This document shows, one piece after another, positions 17,671 to 26,292 of a stretch of DNA of 36,943 bases. Each line of letters begins with the position of its first letter. Position 1 is the stretch's first letter. The notes below the pieces were generated by a model. It saw nothing but the letters and a program-made list of their open reading frames with translations, was not told the DNA's origin and searched no databases. Source of the stretch: Oscillospiraceae bacterium (GTDB lineage: Bacteria > Bacillota > Clostridia > Oscillospirales > Ruminococcaceae); contig JAQVCU010000018.1 in NCBI GenBank assembly GCA_028689635.1, forward strand, positions 1 to 36,943, given 5' to 3'. A program made the translations under genes and the position numbers.

Positions 17671-18801
17671 ATGTATCAGCTTATCAAAAAAGAAGGCACC
17701 GCCCGCCGCGGCGCCTTTTCCACCGTCCACGGCGTGATCCAGACCCCGGCTTTTATGAATGTCGGCACCGCCGCCGCCATCAAGGGAGGGGTCTCCTCCT
17801 ACGACCTGGTGGATCTCCACTGCCAGGTGGAGCTTTGCAACACCTATCACCTGCACCTGCGCCCCGGCGATAAGCTCATCCGGGAGCTGGGCGGGCTGCA
17901 CAAGTTTATGGGCTGGAGCGGCCCCATCCTCACCGATTCCGGTGGTTTCCAGGTGTTTTCCCTGGCTTCCCTGCGCAAGATCCGGGAGGAAGGGGTTTAT
18001 TTTTCCTCCCACGTGGACGGCCGCCGCATCTTCATGGGCCCAGAGGAAAGCATGCAGATCCAGTCCAACCTCGCCTCCACCATTGCCATGGCCTTTGACG
18101 AATGTGTGGAAAACCCTGCCACCCACGAATACGCCGCCCGCTCCATCGCCCGCACCACCCGCTGGCTGGAGCGCTGCAAGGCCGAAATGGCCCGGCTCAA
18201 CGCCCTGCCCGATACCCTAAACCCGCACCAGCTCCTCTTTGGCATCAACCAGGGCTGCGTCTATGAGGATCTGCGCGTTTCCCACATGAAGGATATCGCC
18301 GCCCTGGATCTGGACGGCTACGCCATCGGCGGCCTGGCAGTGGGGGAAACTGCCGAGGAGATGTACCGCATCATCGAAGCGGTGGAGCCCTTTGCCCCCC
18401 AGCAGAAGATCCGCTATCTCATGGGGGTGGGCACCCCGGTCAATATTTTAGAAGCTGTCTACCGGGGCGTGGATCTTTTCGACTGCGTCATGCCCAGCCG
18501 CAATGCCCGCCACGGCCACCTGTTCACCTGGAGCGGCATCCGCAATATCTGGAACCATAAATATGAGCGGGATCTGGAGCCCATCGACCCACAGTGCGCC
18601 TGCCCCGTGTGCCGCCGCCATTCCCGGGCCTATCTGCGGCATCTGTTTAAGGCAAACGAGCTGCTTGGCATGCGCCTGGCCGTGGAGCACAACCTGTTCT
18701 TCTACAACACCCTGATGGAAAAGATCCGTGACGCTCTGGACGCCGGAAACTTTCAAAGCTTTTACGAGGAGCAGCGGGAGATCCTCGGCCGGCGGATCTG
18801 A
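17671..18801 (+). CDS. tgt: tRNA-guanine transglycosylase
   Basis: Exchanges guanine-34 of GUN-anticodon tRNAs for the queuosine precursor preQ1 in the cytoplasm. Key residues are visible: general base Asp89 in LTDSGGFQVF, the GINQGCVY and GGLAVGE substrate loops, nucleophile Asp271 in DLFDCVMPSRNARHG, and the zinc site Cys309, Cys311, Cys314 and His340. The product has 376 residues, standard for the bacterial enzyme. ATG 17671 has GGAGG 5 bp upstream; the frame is open from 17569 but that stretch is promoter. It has its own promoter and two terminators. queA, which acts on its product, is in the same window at 25161-26207 but in another transcription unit. Confidence 0.97.
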   Translation: MYQLIKKEGTARRGAFSTVHGVIQTPAFMNVGTAAAIKGGVSSYDLVDLHCQVELCNTYHLHLRPGDKLIRELGGLHKFMGWSGPILTDSGGFQVFSLASLRKIREEGVYFSSHVDGRRIFMGPEESMQIQSNLASTIAMAFDECVENPATHEYAARSIARTTRWLERCKAEMARLNALPDTLNPHQLLFGINQGCVYEDLRVSHMKDIAALDLDGYAIGGLAVGETAEEMYRIIEAVEPFAPQQKIRYLMGVGTPVNILEAVYRGVDLFDCVMPSRNARHGHLFTWSGIRNIWNHKYERDLEPIDPQCACPVCRRHSRAYLRHLFKANELLGMRLAVEHNLFFYNTLMEKIRDALDAGNFQSFYEEQREILGRRI

Positions 18802-18807
18802 CCGCGG

Positions 18808-18864
18808 ATGCGCCAAAAGCGCGTTTTTTCAAAAGCAAAAGCCCCCTTCAAAGGGGGCTTTTTT
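18808..18864 (+). terminator. Two tandem terminators after tgt
   Basis: The first (18808-18829) is a 6-bp ATGCGC/GCGCGT stem followed by T6. The second (18835-18864) is the 8-bp stem GCCCCCTT/AAGGGGGC with an A run before it and T6 after. The second can also serve the convergent minus-strand operon. Confidence 0.85.
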
Positions 18865-18901
18865 CCGTTGCCGCCAGTATGATGCGCCCGAACCGGACGG
18901 A

Positions 18902-21199
18902 TCATACCGGCGCCGCTTTTTCCACCACCGTGACCGTGCCCGAAGCGCAGTCCATCTCCACCCGGTCGCCGTTTTGCAGCCGGGACATGGCCCCTGCCAC
19001 CGCGGCGATCATCGGGATATGCATCTCCCGGGCCACAATGGCCGTGTGGGAAAGCAGCGATCCCTTCTCGCTGATCACCCCTGCGGCCCCGACGATCAAA
19101 AACGCCCAGCCCGGGTCGGTGGAATGGGTGACCACGATCTTTCCGGAGAGATCCCCCGCCTCCTGGGCATCCTCCACCAGCGCCACCTCGCCGCAGGCTT
19201 TGCCGAAGGAGCAGGGAACGCCCTGCATCGCCAAAGGCCCGGCGGCGTCCTGCCGCAGTTTTGCCGTCAAACAGGGCTTTTCGATGATCTCGCCCGCAAA
19301 AACCAATCGGGAATAGGCCGGGTAACCGGCGTAGGCGGCAAAACGGCGGCGGCGCTCCTGTACCCGGGGGCGAAGATCCGCTCCGTCCGGCGCAAACAGC
19401 TCGTCGATGGTCAGGTAAAACACATCCCTGCCCTCATCCAGCCTGCCCTGCCGCCGCAGGATTTCCCCCGCCCGCAGAAAAACGCTGCGGGCAAAGCCGA
19501 ACAGCCGCGTCCGGTCCATGCGGGAGCGTTCCCGATTCTCGACGCCCAGGCGGGCACGGGCGAGGAAGAACCCCGCCAATCCGCCGGTTTCTCCCTTTTT
19601 AGCCGGGGCGCCCAGGCTCTTCAGCAGCGTCTCCAGGTTTGGCAGGGCGGCGAACTGTTCGATCTGCTTTTGCAGCTTTTCCGGGAATTCCCGAAAGGTT
19701 TCGGTCTCTATTTTCAGCTCGCCTACGCTGCGGTCGCCGTAGCGCTCCAAATAATGGGCAAAGCCCTCGGAAAAACATGCGCTCTCCCCGTTTTTTTTCC
19801 ATTCCAGGGCCAGTTCCAGCAGCCTTTTCACCGGCTGCAGGCTTGCCAGATAGGCGGCGCTTGCCAGGGCGCTTTGCAATTGCTCCTCCGGCGCGCCCCG
19901 CCGCCGCATGGCCGCCCGGAACAGCGCCGTGTGCAAAAAGGTGTACATATCGTTGATGAGGGTATAATCCCATTTCTCCATTACCAGGGCGGTAAGCCGG
20001 CGGTAAAGCGCCCCCAGCTCCTCCAGCCCGGCGTCCCGGGGCAGCGCCTGAAAAGCGTCCTCCGCTTCTTCCATACATCGCTGCAGCTGCGCCATTTTGG
20101 CCGTCGCGCGAAAAAAATAATACAGCGTATGCAGGGCGATGGAAGCCTTCTGCCAGGGAGAGATCCGGTAGAGATCCGTTTTCGCCGTCTCCTGCCGTAC
20201 CCCCAGCATCTCCTGCCAGACCGGCACGATCTTTTTAGAAAAGGGCAGCAGGCCGATGACCCCGTACCAGTTTTCTATGCGGTAATACATGCGTCCGTTG
20301 CAGCATTCCACCATGTGGGCAAACCGCTCTCCATACCGGCGGGCGATCTTCCCGCTTCCCGACAGCCGCGTCACGACGCCGCGGAAAATAGCGGTATACT
20401 GCCGCGAGACAAAATCCGCCGTCAGCGGGCAGGTAAGCCCCGGGTAGCTTTCCACAATATTGCTGTTATCCAAAACGACGCGCCTGCCCTCCGGCAGAGT
20501 GGTGATCCGACGGGCCTGCAGCAGCCAGAGCCGCCCCGCCTGCAGGGCAAACTCCACATCCAGCCCCGGGCCCAGCAGCGTTTCCAGCCGCTGCCCCAGC
20601 TCCAGCAGTTCCTCCAGCGCCGCTATCGGCATCTCCGGCGCGCCTTCCTGGCAGATATGATATCCCAGCCCGTCGGCGCGGTTGCGGTAATAGGTGGCGG
20701 TGGGTACTTTATCTTCCACCACGCCGTTGCCCGCCCCCGCCCCGGCCACGACCACCGCCTCGCTGAGGATGCCCAGAGGGTTCTGGGTAAACAACACGCC
20801 GGATATTTCCGGTTCCACCATCTGCTGAACGATGACGCAGCGCGCCTTTTGGGGAGCCGTCTCGCCGGGATAGCGCAGGGCGCTCAGCTTTTCAAAGCAA
20901 TCCCCGGCGCGCGCCGCCACTTCTTCCTCTGGAACAAAGAGATAGGTCGCAAACTGCCCGGCGTAGGAGGCCGTTTCTCCGTCCTCCGCCGCCGCGGAGG
21001 AACGCACGGCATAGGGCCCGGATATCCCCTCCCGGCGCAGCAGATCCGGCAGCTCCCCGGCGGCCTGCCTATCCTCCGGCTCCAGGCACACAAAGGGCGG
21101 CACCGGGAAACCGGCTTCTCGCATCCGTGCCAAATGAAAGGCCTTGGCGCCGCACCCGGCAAAAGCTTCCGCCGTATGGCTTTGGCTGGAAAGGATCAT
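18902..21199 (-). CDS. PEP-synthase-like ATP dikinase without PEP-binding barrel (rifampin-phosphotransferase-like layout)
   Basis: Predicted to split ATP into AMP and phosphate, carrying a phosphoryl group on a swivelling histidine to an unknown acceptor. Residues 1-232 are the PPDK-type ATP-grasp domain: AVRSSAAAEDG, MVEPEISGVLFTQNP, and WLLQARR at its end. A mostly helical middle region of about 430 residues is not recognised and is the likely acceptor domain. The C-terminus (about 680-765) is the mobile phosphohistidine domain, with His718 in LLSHTAIVARE. The protein ends there. PEP synthase and PPDK carry a C-terminal PEP/pyruvate barrel after this domain, so it is neither; the ATP-domain/middle/His-domain order matches rifampin phosphotransferase. 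ATG 21199 overlaps the upstream stop (TAATG). The product has 765 residues and is the last gene of the four-gene operon. Confidence 0.85.
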   Translation of the reverse strand: MILSSQSHTAEAFAGCGAKAFHLARMREAGFPVPPFVCLEPEDRQAAGELPDLLRREGISGPYAVRSSAAAEDGETASYAGQFATYLFVPEEEVAARAGDCFEKLSALRYPGETAPQKARCVIVQQMVEPEISGVLFTQNPLGILSEAVVVAGAGAGNGVVEDKVPTATYYRNRADGLGYHICQEGAPEMPIAALEELLELGQRLETLLGPGLDVEFALQAGRLWLLQARRITTLPEGRRVVLDNSNIVESYPGLTCPLTADFVSRQYTAIFRGVVTRLSGSGKIARRYGERFAHMVECCNGRMYYRIENWYGVIGLLPFSKKIVPVWQEMLGVRQETAKTDLYRISPWQKASIALHTLYYFFRATAKMAQLQRCMEEAEDAFQALPRDAGLEELGALYRRLTALVMEKWDYTLINDMYTFLHTALFRAAMRRRGAPEEQLQSALASAAYLASLQPVKRLLELALEWKKNGESACFSEGFAHYLERYGDRSVGELKIETETFREFPEKLQKQIEQFAALPNLETLLKSLGAPAKKGETGGLAGFFLARARLGVENRERSRMDRTRLFGFARSVFLRAGEILRRQGRLDEGRDVFYLTIDELFAPDGADLRPRVQERRRRFAAYAGYPAYSRLVFAGEIIEKPCLTAKLRQDAAGPLAMQGVPCSFGKACGEVALVEDAQEAGDLSGKIVVTHSTDPGWAFLIVGAAGVISEKGSLLSHTAIVAREMHIPMIAAVAGAMSRLQNGDRVEMDCASGTVTVVEKAAPV

Positions 21200-23694
21200 T
21201 ATTTCAGTCTCCCCCCGTCTACGTCCTCCACACATTCAAAGGTCTCGTACCGCATGTATTTCGGCAGCTCCTCCCGCAGGCGCTCCAAAAATTCCTCCAC
21301 CGGTTGCCGCTCCCCGGCATACCATACTTTCAGATGCAGACGGTCGTTCTCCTCGTACAAGGTGGCCCGGTTCACCTGCGGGCAGAGGCAGGCCCGCTCC
21401 TCCACCTCCTGGGGATAGACATTTTTGCCATTGCTGGTCAGCAGCAGCTGACGGCGGCGGCCCATCAGATACAGATGGCGGCTTTCATCGATGCGCGCCA
21501 GATCCCCGGTGTGGAAAAACCCCTTTTCGTCCAATACCCGGCGGTTGACCTCCGGCAGGCCGTAATAGCCCGCCATGCGGCTTTTTCCCCGCACCAGCAG
21601 CTCTCCCACGCCGTTTTCATCCGGGGAATCGATCACCGCTTCCACGCTTTCCATCAGCACACCGGCAGAACCCTCCCGGTAATCCCCTATCCGATCCAGC
21701 GCCACCACCGAAGAAGTCTCGGTCAAACCGTAGGCCTCCAAAAAAGGGATCCCCGCTTCGATGTAAGCTTTTTTCAGTTCCGGACGGATGGCGGTGCCGC
21801 CGCAGTAAAAATAGGAAAGCTTTCCGCCGAAGGCCCCGGCTGGATCCCCCGTCGCCTGGGCGATCTCCCACATTTTTTCCGCCAACAGGGGCACTCCAAT
21901 AAACACACTGGGATGCAGCGCCGCAAAATCCTCCATACAGGGGCCGGGCTGCGGCGTGCCGAGATAGATCTTCATCCCGGAAACGATGGTATAGAGAAAC
22001 GCCGCCACCCCGGCATAGACATGGTTTAAGGGCAGCACCAGATAGATGCTGTCGCCGCGGGCCATGGGCGTGCGGCGGTAAAGGGCCTTCCAGTTGGCGA
22101 AGAGGTTGGCCTGGCTGAGCATCACGCCCTTGGGCACTGCGGAAGTGCCGGAAGTGTACAGCACTTTGGCCGTCTGCTCCGGCGGCGCCGCTGCAAGGCC
22201 GTCCTCGCCGCTGTAGGAGGCGTATTCTTCGGCTGCCTGTTCCATGGATAGGAAGGAGACCTCGGGGAAATCCCCCCGCAGGGCGTCGACGATCTCCGCC
22301 TGCTCCCGCCCGTAAAGCATCAGGGAGACCCCGGAGGCGGAGAGGATGTTGCGCACTTCGCGCTCCCGGTATTGGGCGTCCACCGGAAAGCAGACCCCCG
22401 CATAGCCCATGACGGCGATATCCAGCACCATCCAGCCGTAGCAGTTTTTGCCGTAAAGGGCGATCTTTTTGCCGCCAAACCCCCGCTCCCGCAGCCAGCG
22501 GGCACATCTGCGCGCGTCTGCGGCAAAACCGGCAAAGCCGTGCCAGTTCCAGCCGGAGGCCGTCTTCTCCGCAATGTATTCCCCGTCGCCCCACAGTTCC
22601 TCTCCCCGGCGCAGATAATCCGCAATGGTAAAGCGGCGCTCCAAATATTCATACTCGTAGCGCCCGTCCATATACTCTGCGGCGTAATCGTAGTTTGGGT
22701 TGCCGCTGCGGATCAGGGAGCCAATGGACGGCGTTCCCTTTTGGGCCAGCTCCTCCATGATGCAGTGGGTCAGGGCCATCCCCGCCCCACGGTGTTCCGG
22801 CATCACCCCCATGTAAAGCAGCACATAGCGCTCCGGCTTCTTTTTGGTCCTCAAAAAGCGCAGCACCGTCCCCGGCGTCTTTCTGCGGGAGGCAAGGTTT
22901 CCATAATCCGGCGCGCCCATAAAAAAGCCCACGGCCTCTCCATGATAATAGGCGAGCTTAATGATATCGTAATCCACCAGGCCGCGATAAGAGCTGTATG
23001 CCGCCGCAAATTCCTCCCGGGTAATGGCGTGATAGGTGAGAAACCCCCGGTAAAGCACCGCGATCATATCGTAAATTTCCCCGACGCACCGGTCCCATTC
23101 CTCCGGGCGGGGGGAGCGGATCTCATAACCCATGGCGGCAAACTTTTCCCAGCGCTCCCGGTAGGCGGGCAAGGCAAAGCCCTCCTTTGGCAGGGCGCGG
23201 TACCGATTGGAGACGTAACGCTCCTTCACAGCATATCCGCGCCCGGCAAAGAAAGGCAGATAATAATCTTTGTTGTAAGGCTCCCCCAAATACGGCGGCT
23301 GGTCAAACAGGTTCGCCTTAAAGCGATATCGGATCCAGAGGGACACATCCAGGGGGCCCTCGATGGCGGGATACTGGCTGTCCATGGCAAAGCGTTCCAC
23401 CGCGTCCATCAGACAGGCGAACACCTTTTCATCCTTTACGCACTCAAAATACCCAAAATAGCACACCTGATCTTCCGGATATTCCGTCACCAGACAGCGC
23501 GCCAGGGCCCGGCCCTTTTCCAATACCAGAAAGGGCGTAAGCTTTACATAATGGTTCAGGTAGTGGGTCCCGCGCAGCAGCTGTTCCTCTTCTTTGGGCG
23601 ACTGCACGATCTCCGCCTGGGAATACAGCCTTTGCGGAAGGCTGATGAACTGCCGGATATACGGCTCTTCTCGGTCAAAACGGATGGCTTTCAT
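21199..23694 (-). CDS. Fusion of YghO-like GNAT acyltransferase and acyl-adenylating ligase
   Basis: One 831-residue chain joins two activities. Residues 1-355 look like the tandem GNAT fold of the YghO-like family: VCYFGYFECVKDEKVF, EGPLDVSLW and PYNKDYYLPFFAGRGY. A second acetyl-CoA-type motif follows, VMPEHRGAGMALTHC (297-311). Residues about 380-831 are an ANL-family adenylating enzyme: P-loop YTSGTSAVPKG (513-523), YGLTET (655-660), FHTGDLARI, and a terminal lysine in GGRLK where the catalytic A10 Lys is expected. No carrier-protein domain is present. It would activate an acid as acyl-AMP (then thioester) and could pass it to an amine or alcohol. ATG 23694 lies 3 bp after gtrA, with GAGGAG upstream. 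The substrate is unknown. Confidence 0.87.
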   Translation of the reverse strand: MKAIRFDREEPYIRQFISLPQRLYSQAEIVQSPKEEEQLLRGTHYLNHYVKLTPFLVLEKGRALARCLVTEYPEDQVCYFGYFECVKDEKVFACLMDAVERFAMDSQYPAIEGPLDVSLWIRYRFKANLFDQPPYLGEPYNKDYYLPFFAGRGYAVKERYVSNRYRALPKEGFALPAYRERWEKFAAMGYEIRSPRPEEWDRCVGEIYDMIAVLYRGFLTYHAITREEFAAAYSSYRGLVDYDIIKLAYYHGEAVGFFMGAPDYGNLASRRKTPGTVLRFLRTKKKPERYVLLYMGVMPEHRGAGMALTHCIMEELAQKGTPSIGSLIRSGNPNYDYAAEYMDGRYEYEYLERRFTIADYLRRGEELWGDGEYIAEKTASGWNWHGFAGFAADARRCARWLRERGFGGKKIALYGKNCYGWMVLDIAVMGYAGVCFPVDAQYREREVRNILSASGVSLMLYGREQAEIVDALRGDFPEVSFLSMEQAAEEYASYSGEDGLAAAPPEQTAKVLYTSGTSAVPKGVMLSQANLFANWKALYRRTPMARGDSIYLVLPLNHVYAGVAAFLYTIVSGMKIYLGTPQPGPCMEDFAALHPSVFIGVPLLAEKMWEIAQATGDPAGAFGGKLSYFYCGGTAIRPELKKAYIEAGIPFLEAYGLTETSSVVALDRIGDYREGSAGVLMESVEAVIDSPDENGVGELLVRGKSRMAGYYGLPEVNRRVLDEKGFFHTGDLARIDESRHLYLMGRRRQLLLTSNGKNVYPQEVEERACLCPQVNRATLYEENDRLHLKVWYAGERQPVEEFLERLREELPKYMRYETFECVEDVDGGRLK

Positions 23695-23697
23695 GGA

Positions 23698-24096
23698 TCA
23701 TTTCTCCTCTTTGTTGGCCCAAAATTTGCTGATCAAAAAATTGATGGGGTACAGGATCAGGACGATGATCACCGGCGAAAGATAAGGGGAAACGCCCCAG
23801 ACATCGATGAACAGCCAGGAAAGCAGATTGGTGGCGATGACCCCGGTGCCAAAATACAGCACGTAGTTTTTAAGCAGCACCTTCCACCAGGGCGCGGCCT
23901 TGGCGCTGGGAAACACCACCCGCCGGTTCCAATAATAAGAATTAAACACGCTAAGTATAAACCCAATAATATTCGCCGGAATGTATTGATGCGTTAGCCC
24001 GTAGCACAAGGCATAAGCCACATACTGGATGACCGTACTGCCGATCCCGACCAGGGTGTATTTGACCGCTTCTTCCACGTTCTTTTTTCGATCCAT
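23698..24096 (-). CDS. GtrA-family membrane protein
   Basis: Small four-helix membrane protein of the GtrA family. Some members are thought to help flip polyprenyl-phosphate-linked sugars across the cytoplasmic membrane. Four hydrophobic segments are visible. The family pattern includes KYTLVGIGSTVIQ near the N-terminus, the FILSVFNSYYWNRRVVF segment after helix 2, and YPINFLISKFW at the end. The product has 132 residues, normal for GtrA. I choose ATG 24096 because GAGGTG lies 7 bp upstream; a Met five codons earlier has no such site. It lies 37 bp after the UbiA-like gene and 3 bp before the fusion gene. Its presence suggests that the pathway handles a lipid-linked intermediate. Confidence 0.88.
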   Translation of the reverse strand: MDRKKNVEEAVKYTLVGIGSTVIQYVAYALCYGLTHQYIPANIIGFILSVFNSYYWNRRVVFPSAKAAPWWKVLLKNYVLYFGTGVIATNLLSWLFIDVWGVSPYLSPVIIVLILYPINFLISKFWANKEEK

Positions 24097-24133
24097 ATTA
24101 TCGCACCTCAAAGCACAAAGATTGTCGCTGTCC

Positions 24134-25039
24134 TCAGCGCCGGGCCACTGCCAGGGCCGCCGCTACGATGAGGGTGCCCTGCATCACCACGATATACCCG
24201 CGGGCAAAAGCGCCGATCTGCAGCCGCCGGTCCTCCGGACGCCGCAGATAGAGCAGGGCAAACGCGCAGTAGCCAAGATAATAAAGCGCAAACACCGCGC
24301 ACCACGCCCGGGGAAAATACAAAAACGCAATGTATTCGGTGGCGGCCAGCTCTATTAGGGATACCACCAGCAAAAACAGCACCGAGGGACGAAACCCCAG
24401 GGTTTTGGAGTAGGTGACATATTCGTTTTCCATGGACGGGGCTTTGATCTTGCGGCTGATCTCGTACTCCAGCGCCGGAAAATACAGCATCAGGTTGACG
24501 CAGAAAAAATCCAGGGTCATCAGCGGCAGGCCATAGCGCCGGCAGGTAATGCTCAGCAGATAGTAATTCATCAGCAGCATGCAGGGGTTGTGGGTCACCA
24601 GGGCCAGCAGCAGGTTTTGCTGAATGCGTTTTTTCTGGAAAAACCAGACGCACATGAGGATCATGTACCCCATCAGCGCCGCAAACCAGACAAGGCTCGC
24701 CGTGTTTACCACCATCAGGTTGGCGGCGGTCATGACCAGAACATCCAGCACCAGCAGGATCTGCAGATCTCGCCGGGTCACCCGGCCGGAGGGGTAGGGG
24801 CGGGATGGGAACAGCCGGCGATCCAGCTCTTCGTCTTTGAAATCATCGGCGATGCGCAGAAAGAGCAGCGCGCAAAAAACGGTAAGCCCGCCCACCCATT
24901 CCTGCGCGGAAGGCTCAAAGGGGACGCGGCAGGTGAGCACGGTGAGGAAATAGAGGGCCCCTTCCAGCAGCACCGCCGCCGTAAGGCTTAGCCCCAGGGG
25001 ATACATCTCCCGGCAATAAAGATACCATCGTTTGACCAT
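24134..25039 (-). CDS. UbiA-superfamily prenyltransferase-like membrane protein
   Basis: Integral membrane transferase of the UbiA superfamily, which moves prenyl or polyprenyl groups using Mg2+-diphosphate chemistry. The product has 301 residues with about eight to nine hydrophobic segments. The first metal motif reads DDFKDEELD at 65-73, followed by PSRPYPSG. The usual Asn of NDxxDxxxD is Asp here. The second motif region is EYEISRKIKAPSMENEY (191-207) and TYSKTLG, with Glu and Arg-Lys in place of the classic DxxxD. This variant is seen in a poorly characterised UbiA subgroup. ATG 25039 follows GGGAGGG. It heads the four-gene operon; no convincing promoter is seen in the 120-bp gap after queA. 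The acceptor is unknown; it is not clearly a quinone or heme enzyme. Confidence 0.83.
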   Translation of the reverse strand: MVKRWYLYCREMYPLGLSLTAAVLLEGALYFLTVLTCRVPFEPSAQEWVGGLTVFCALLFLRIADDFKDEELDRRLFPSRPYPSGRVTRRDLQILLVLDVLVMTAANLMVVNTASLVWFAALMGYMILMCVWFFQKKRIQQNLLLALVTHNPCMLLMNYYLLSITCRRYGLPLMTLDFFCVNLMLYFPALEYEISRKIKAPSMENEYVTYSKTLGFRPSVLFLLVVSLIELAATEYIAFLYFPRAWCAVFALYYLGYCAFALLYLRRPEDRRLQIGAFARGYIVVMQGTLIVAAALAVARR

Positions 25040-25130
25040 GGTTTGCTCCCTCCCGCGGCGCCCAGCGCGCCGCATTCCGTTCTTTTTTCGTCGCCGGAGC
25101 CCGCTCCCCGGCGGTTTTGCCCGGGGATGG

Positions 25131-25162
25131 AAAACAAGCCGGCAGCGGTGCCGGCTTGTTTT
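25131..25162. terminator. Terminator after queA
   Basis: A perfect 14-bp stem (25131-25144 with 25149-25162) around GCGG has A4 and T4 ends; it overlaps the queA stop codon. Only four Ts follow on the minus strand, so some read-through into the UbiA operon is possible. Confidence 0.85.
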
Positions 25163-26207
25163 ATGGCGTCGTTCTTTTTTTCCCTTCGATCAGCATGGCG
25201 TCGCCAAAGCTGTAAAAACGGTACTGCTCCCCCACCGCCTCGCGATAGGCCCTCATGGTGGTCTCGTAGCCCGCAAAGGCGCTCACCAGCATGATCAGGG
25301 TGCTCTCCGGCAAATGAAAATTGGTGATGAGCCCGTCCAGCACCTGAAACTCGTACCCCGGATAGATAAAGATATCGGTGTAGCCGTCGTCCGCCACCAG
25401 GCGTCCGTGCTTTTTGGCCACGGATTCTAAGGTGCGGGTGCTGGTGGTACCCACCGCGAAGACCCGGCCGCCCCGCGCCTTGGCGTTTTCGATCAGATCC
25501 ACCGTCTCCTGCGGCAGATGGTAATGCTCCGAATGCATTTTATGGTCGGTGATCTCCTCCGCCTTTACCGGCCGGAAGGTGCCCAGGCCCACATGCAGGG
25601 TAACGTAGCCGATGGAAACGCCCATCCCCTCCAGTTTTGCCATAAGCTCTTTTGTAAAATGGAGCCCCGCCGTGGGGGCCGCGGCGGACCCGAGCTCGTG
25701 GGAGTACACCGTCTGATAGCGCTCCTTGTCCTCCAGCTCCGCGGTGATATAATGGGGCAGGGGCATCTGGCCGATGCGCTCCAGCGTCTCATAGAAATTG
25801 CCCTCGCAGGAAAAACGCACCAGACGGTTCCCGCCCTCCAGCACCTCAAGCACTTCGCCGGTCAGCAGCCCCTCCCCAAAGGAGATCACCGCCCCGGGCA
25901 GGGCCTTTTTGCCGGGCTTCACCAGGATCTCCCAGGTATCCGGGCCTTTCTGTTCTAGCAGCAGCACCTCGATGCGGGCGCCGGTGGATTCTTTGATCCC
26001 ATACATCCGGGCGGGCAGCACCCTGGAATCGTTGACGACCAGAACGTCGCCGGGGCGCAGCATCTCCGGCAGATCATAGAAATGCCGGTGCTCGATCCGT
26101 CCGCTGGAAGCGTCGACGCACATCATCCGGGAATGATCCCGAGGCTCTATGGGGGTCTGTGCAATAAGCCGCTCGGGCAAATCATACCAAAAATCACTTT
26201 TTTTCAT
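25161..26207 (-). CDS. queA: S-adenosylmethionine:tRNA ribosyltransferase-isomerase
   Basis: Builds epoxyqueuosine on preQ1-modified tRNA by transferring and isomerising the ribosyl part of S-adenosylmethionine, in the cytoplasm. Family landmarks: FWYDLPERLIAQTP at the start, LVVNDSRVLPAR, the AAPTAGLHFT motif, HVGLGTFRPV, and NFHLPESTLIMLVSAF near the C-terminus. The product is 348 residues, standard. ATG 26207 has AGGTG about 11 bp upstream, a weak site. It is divergent from the lysine riboswitch and directly upstream of the UbiA operon, which is separated by a terminator. It works in the same pathway as tgt at 17671-18801. No clear promoter was found upstream. Confidence 0.96.
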   Translation of the reverse strand: MKKSDFWYDLPERLIAQTPIEPRDHSRMMCVDASSGRIEHRHFYDLPEMLRPGDVLVVNDSRVLPARMYGIKESTGARIEVLLLEQKGPDTWEILVKPGKKALPGAVISFGEGLLTGEVLEVLEGGNRLVRFSCEGNFYETLERIGQMPLPHYITAELEDKERYQTVYSHELGSAAAPTAGLHFTKELMAKLEGMGVSIGYVTLHVGLGTFRPVKAEEITDHKMHSEHYHLPQETVDLIENAKARGGRVFAVGTTSTRTLESVAKKHGRLVADDGYTDIFIYPGYEFQVLDGLITNFHLPESTLIMLVSAFAGYETTMRAYREAVGEQYRFYSFGDAMLIEGKKRTTP

Positions 26208-26246
26208 CTTGTTTTTTCACCTGTTTGTTAAAAATAGAAAATTTAT

Positions 26247-26275
26247 TTGACAGACTACTGCCGCAATGATAAGAT
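26247..26275 (+). promoter_or_regulatory. Distal promoter driving the lysine riboswitch leader
   Basis: A perfect TTGACA (26247-26252), a 17-bp spacer and TAAGAT (26270-26275). Transcription would start near 26282, just before the riboswitch. Confidence 0.72.
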
Positions 26276-26292
26276 AATGGCAATATTTTGAG

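Noticed and set aside
18902..21199. Calling the gene PEP synthase or pyruvate phosphate dikinase
   Set aside because: The C-terminal PEP/pyruvate-binding barrel is absent.
18728..21418. Very long open frame on the plus strand opposite the dikinase gene
   Set aside because: It is antisense to a gene with clear motifs, has no RBS, and its translation looks like low-complexity Arg/Pro/Gln/His sequence. It reflects high GC at the third codon position.
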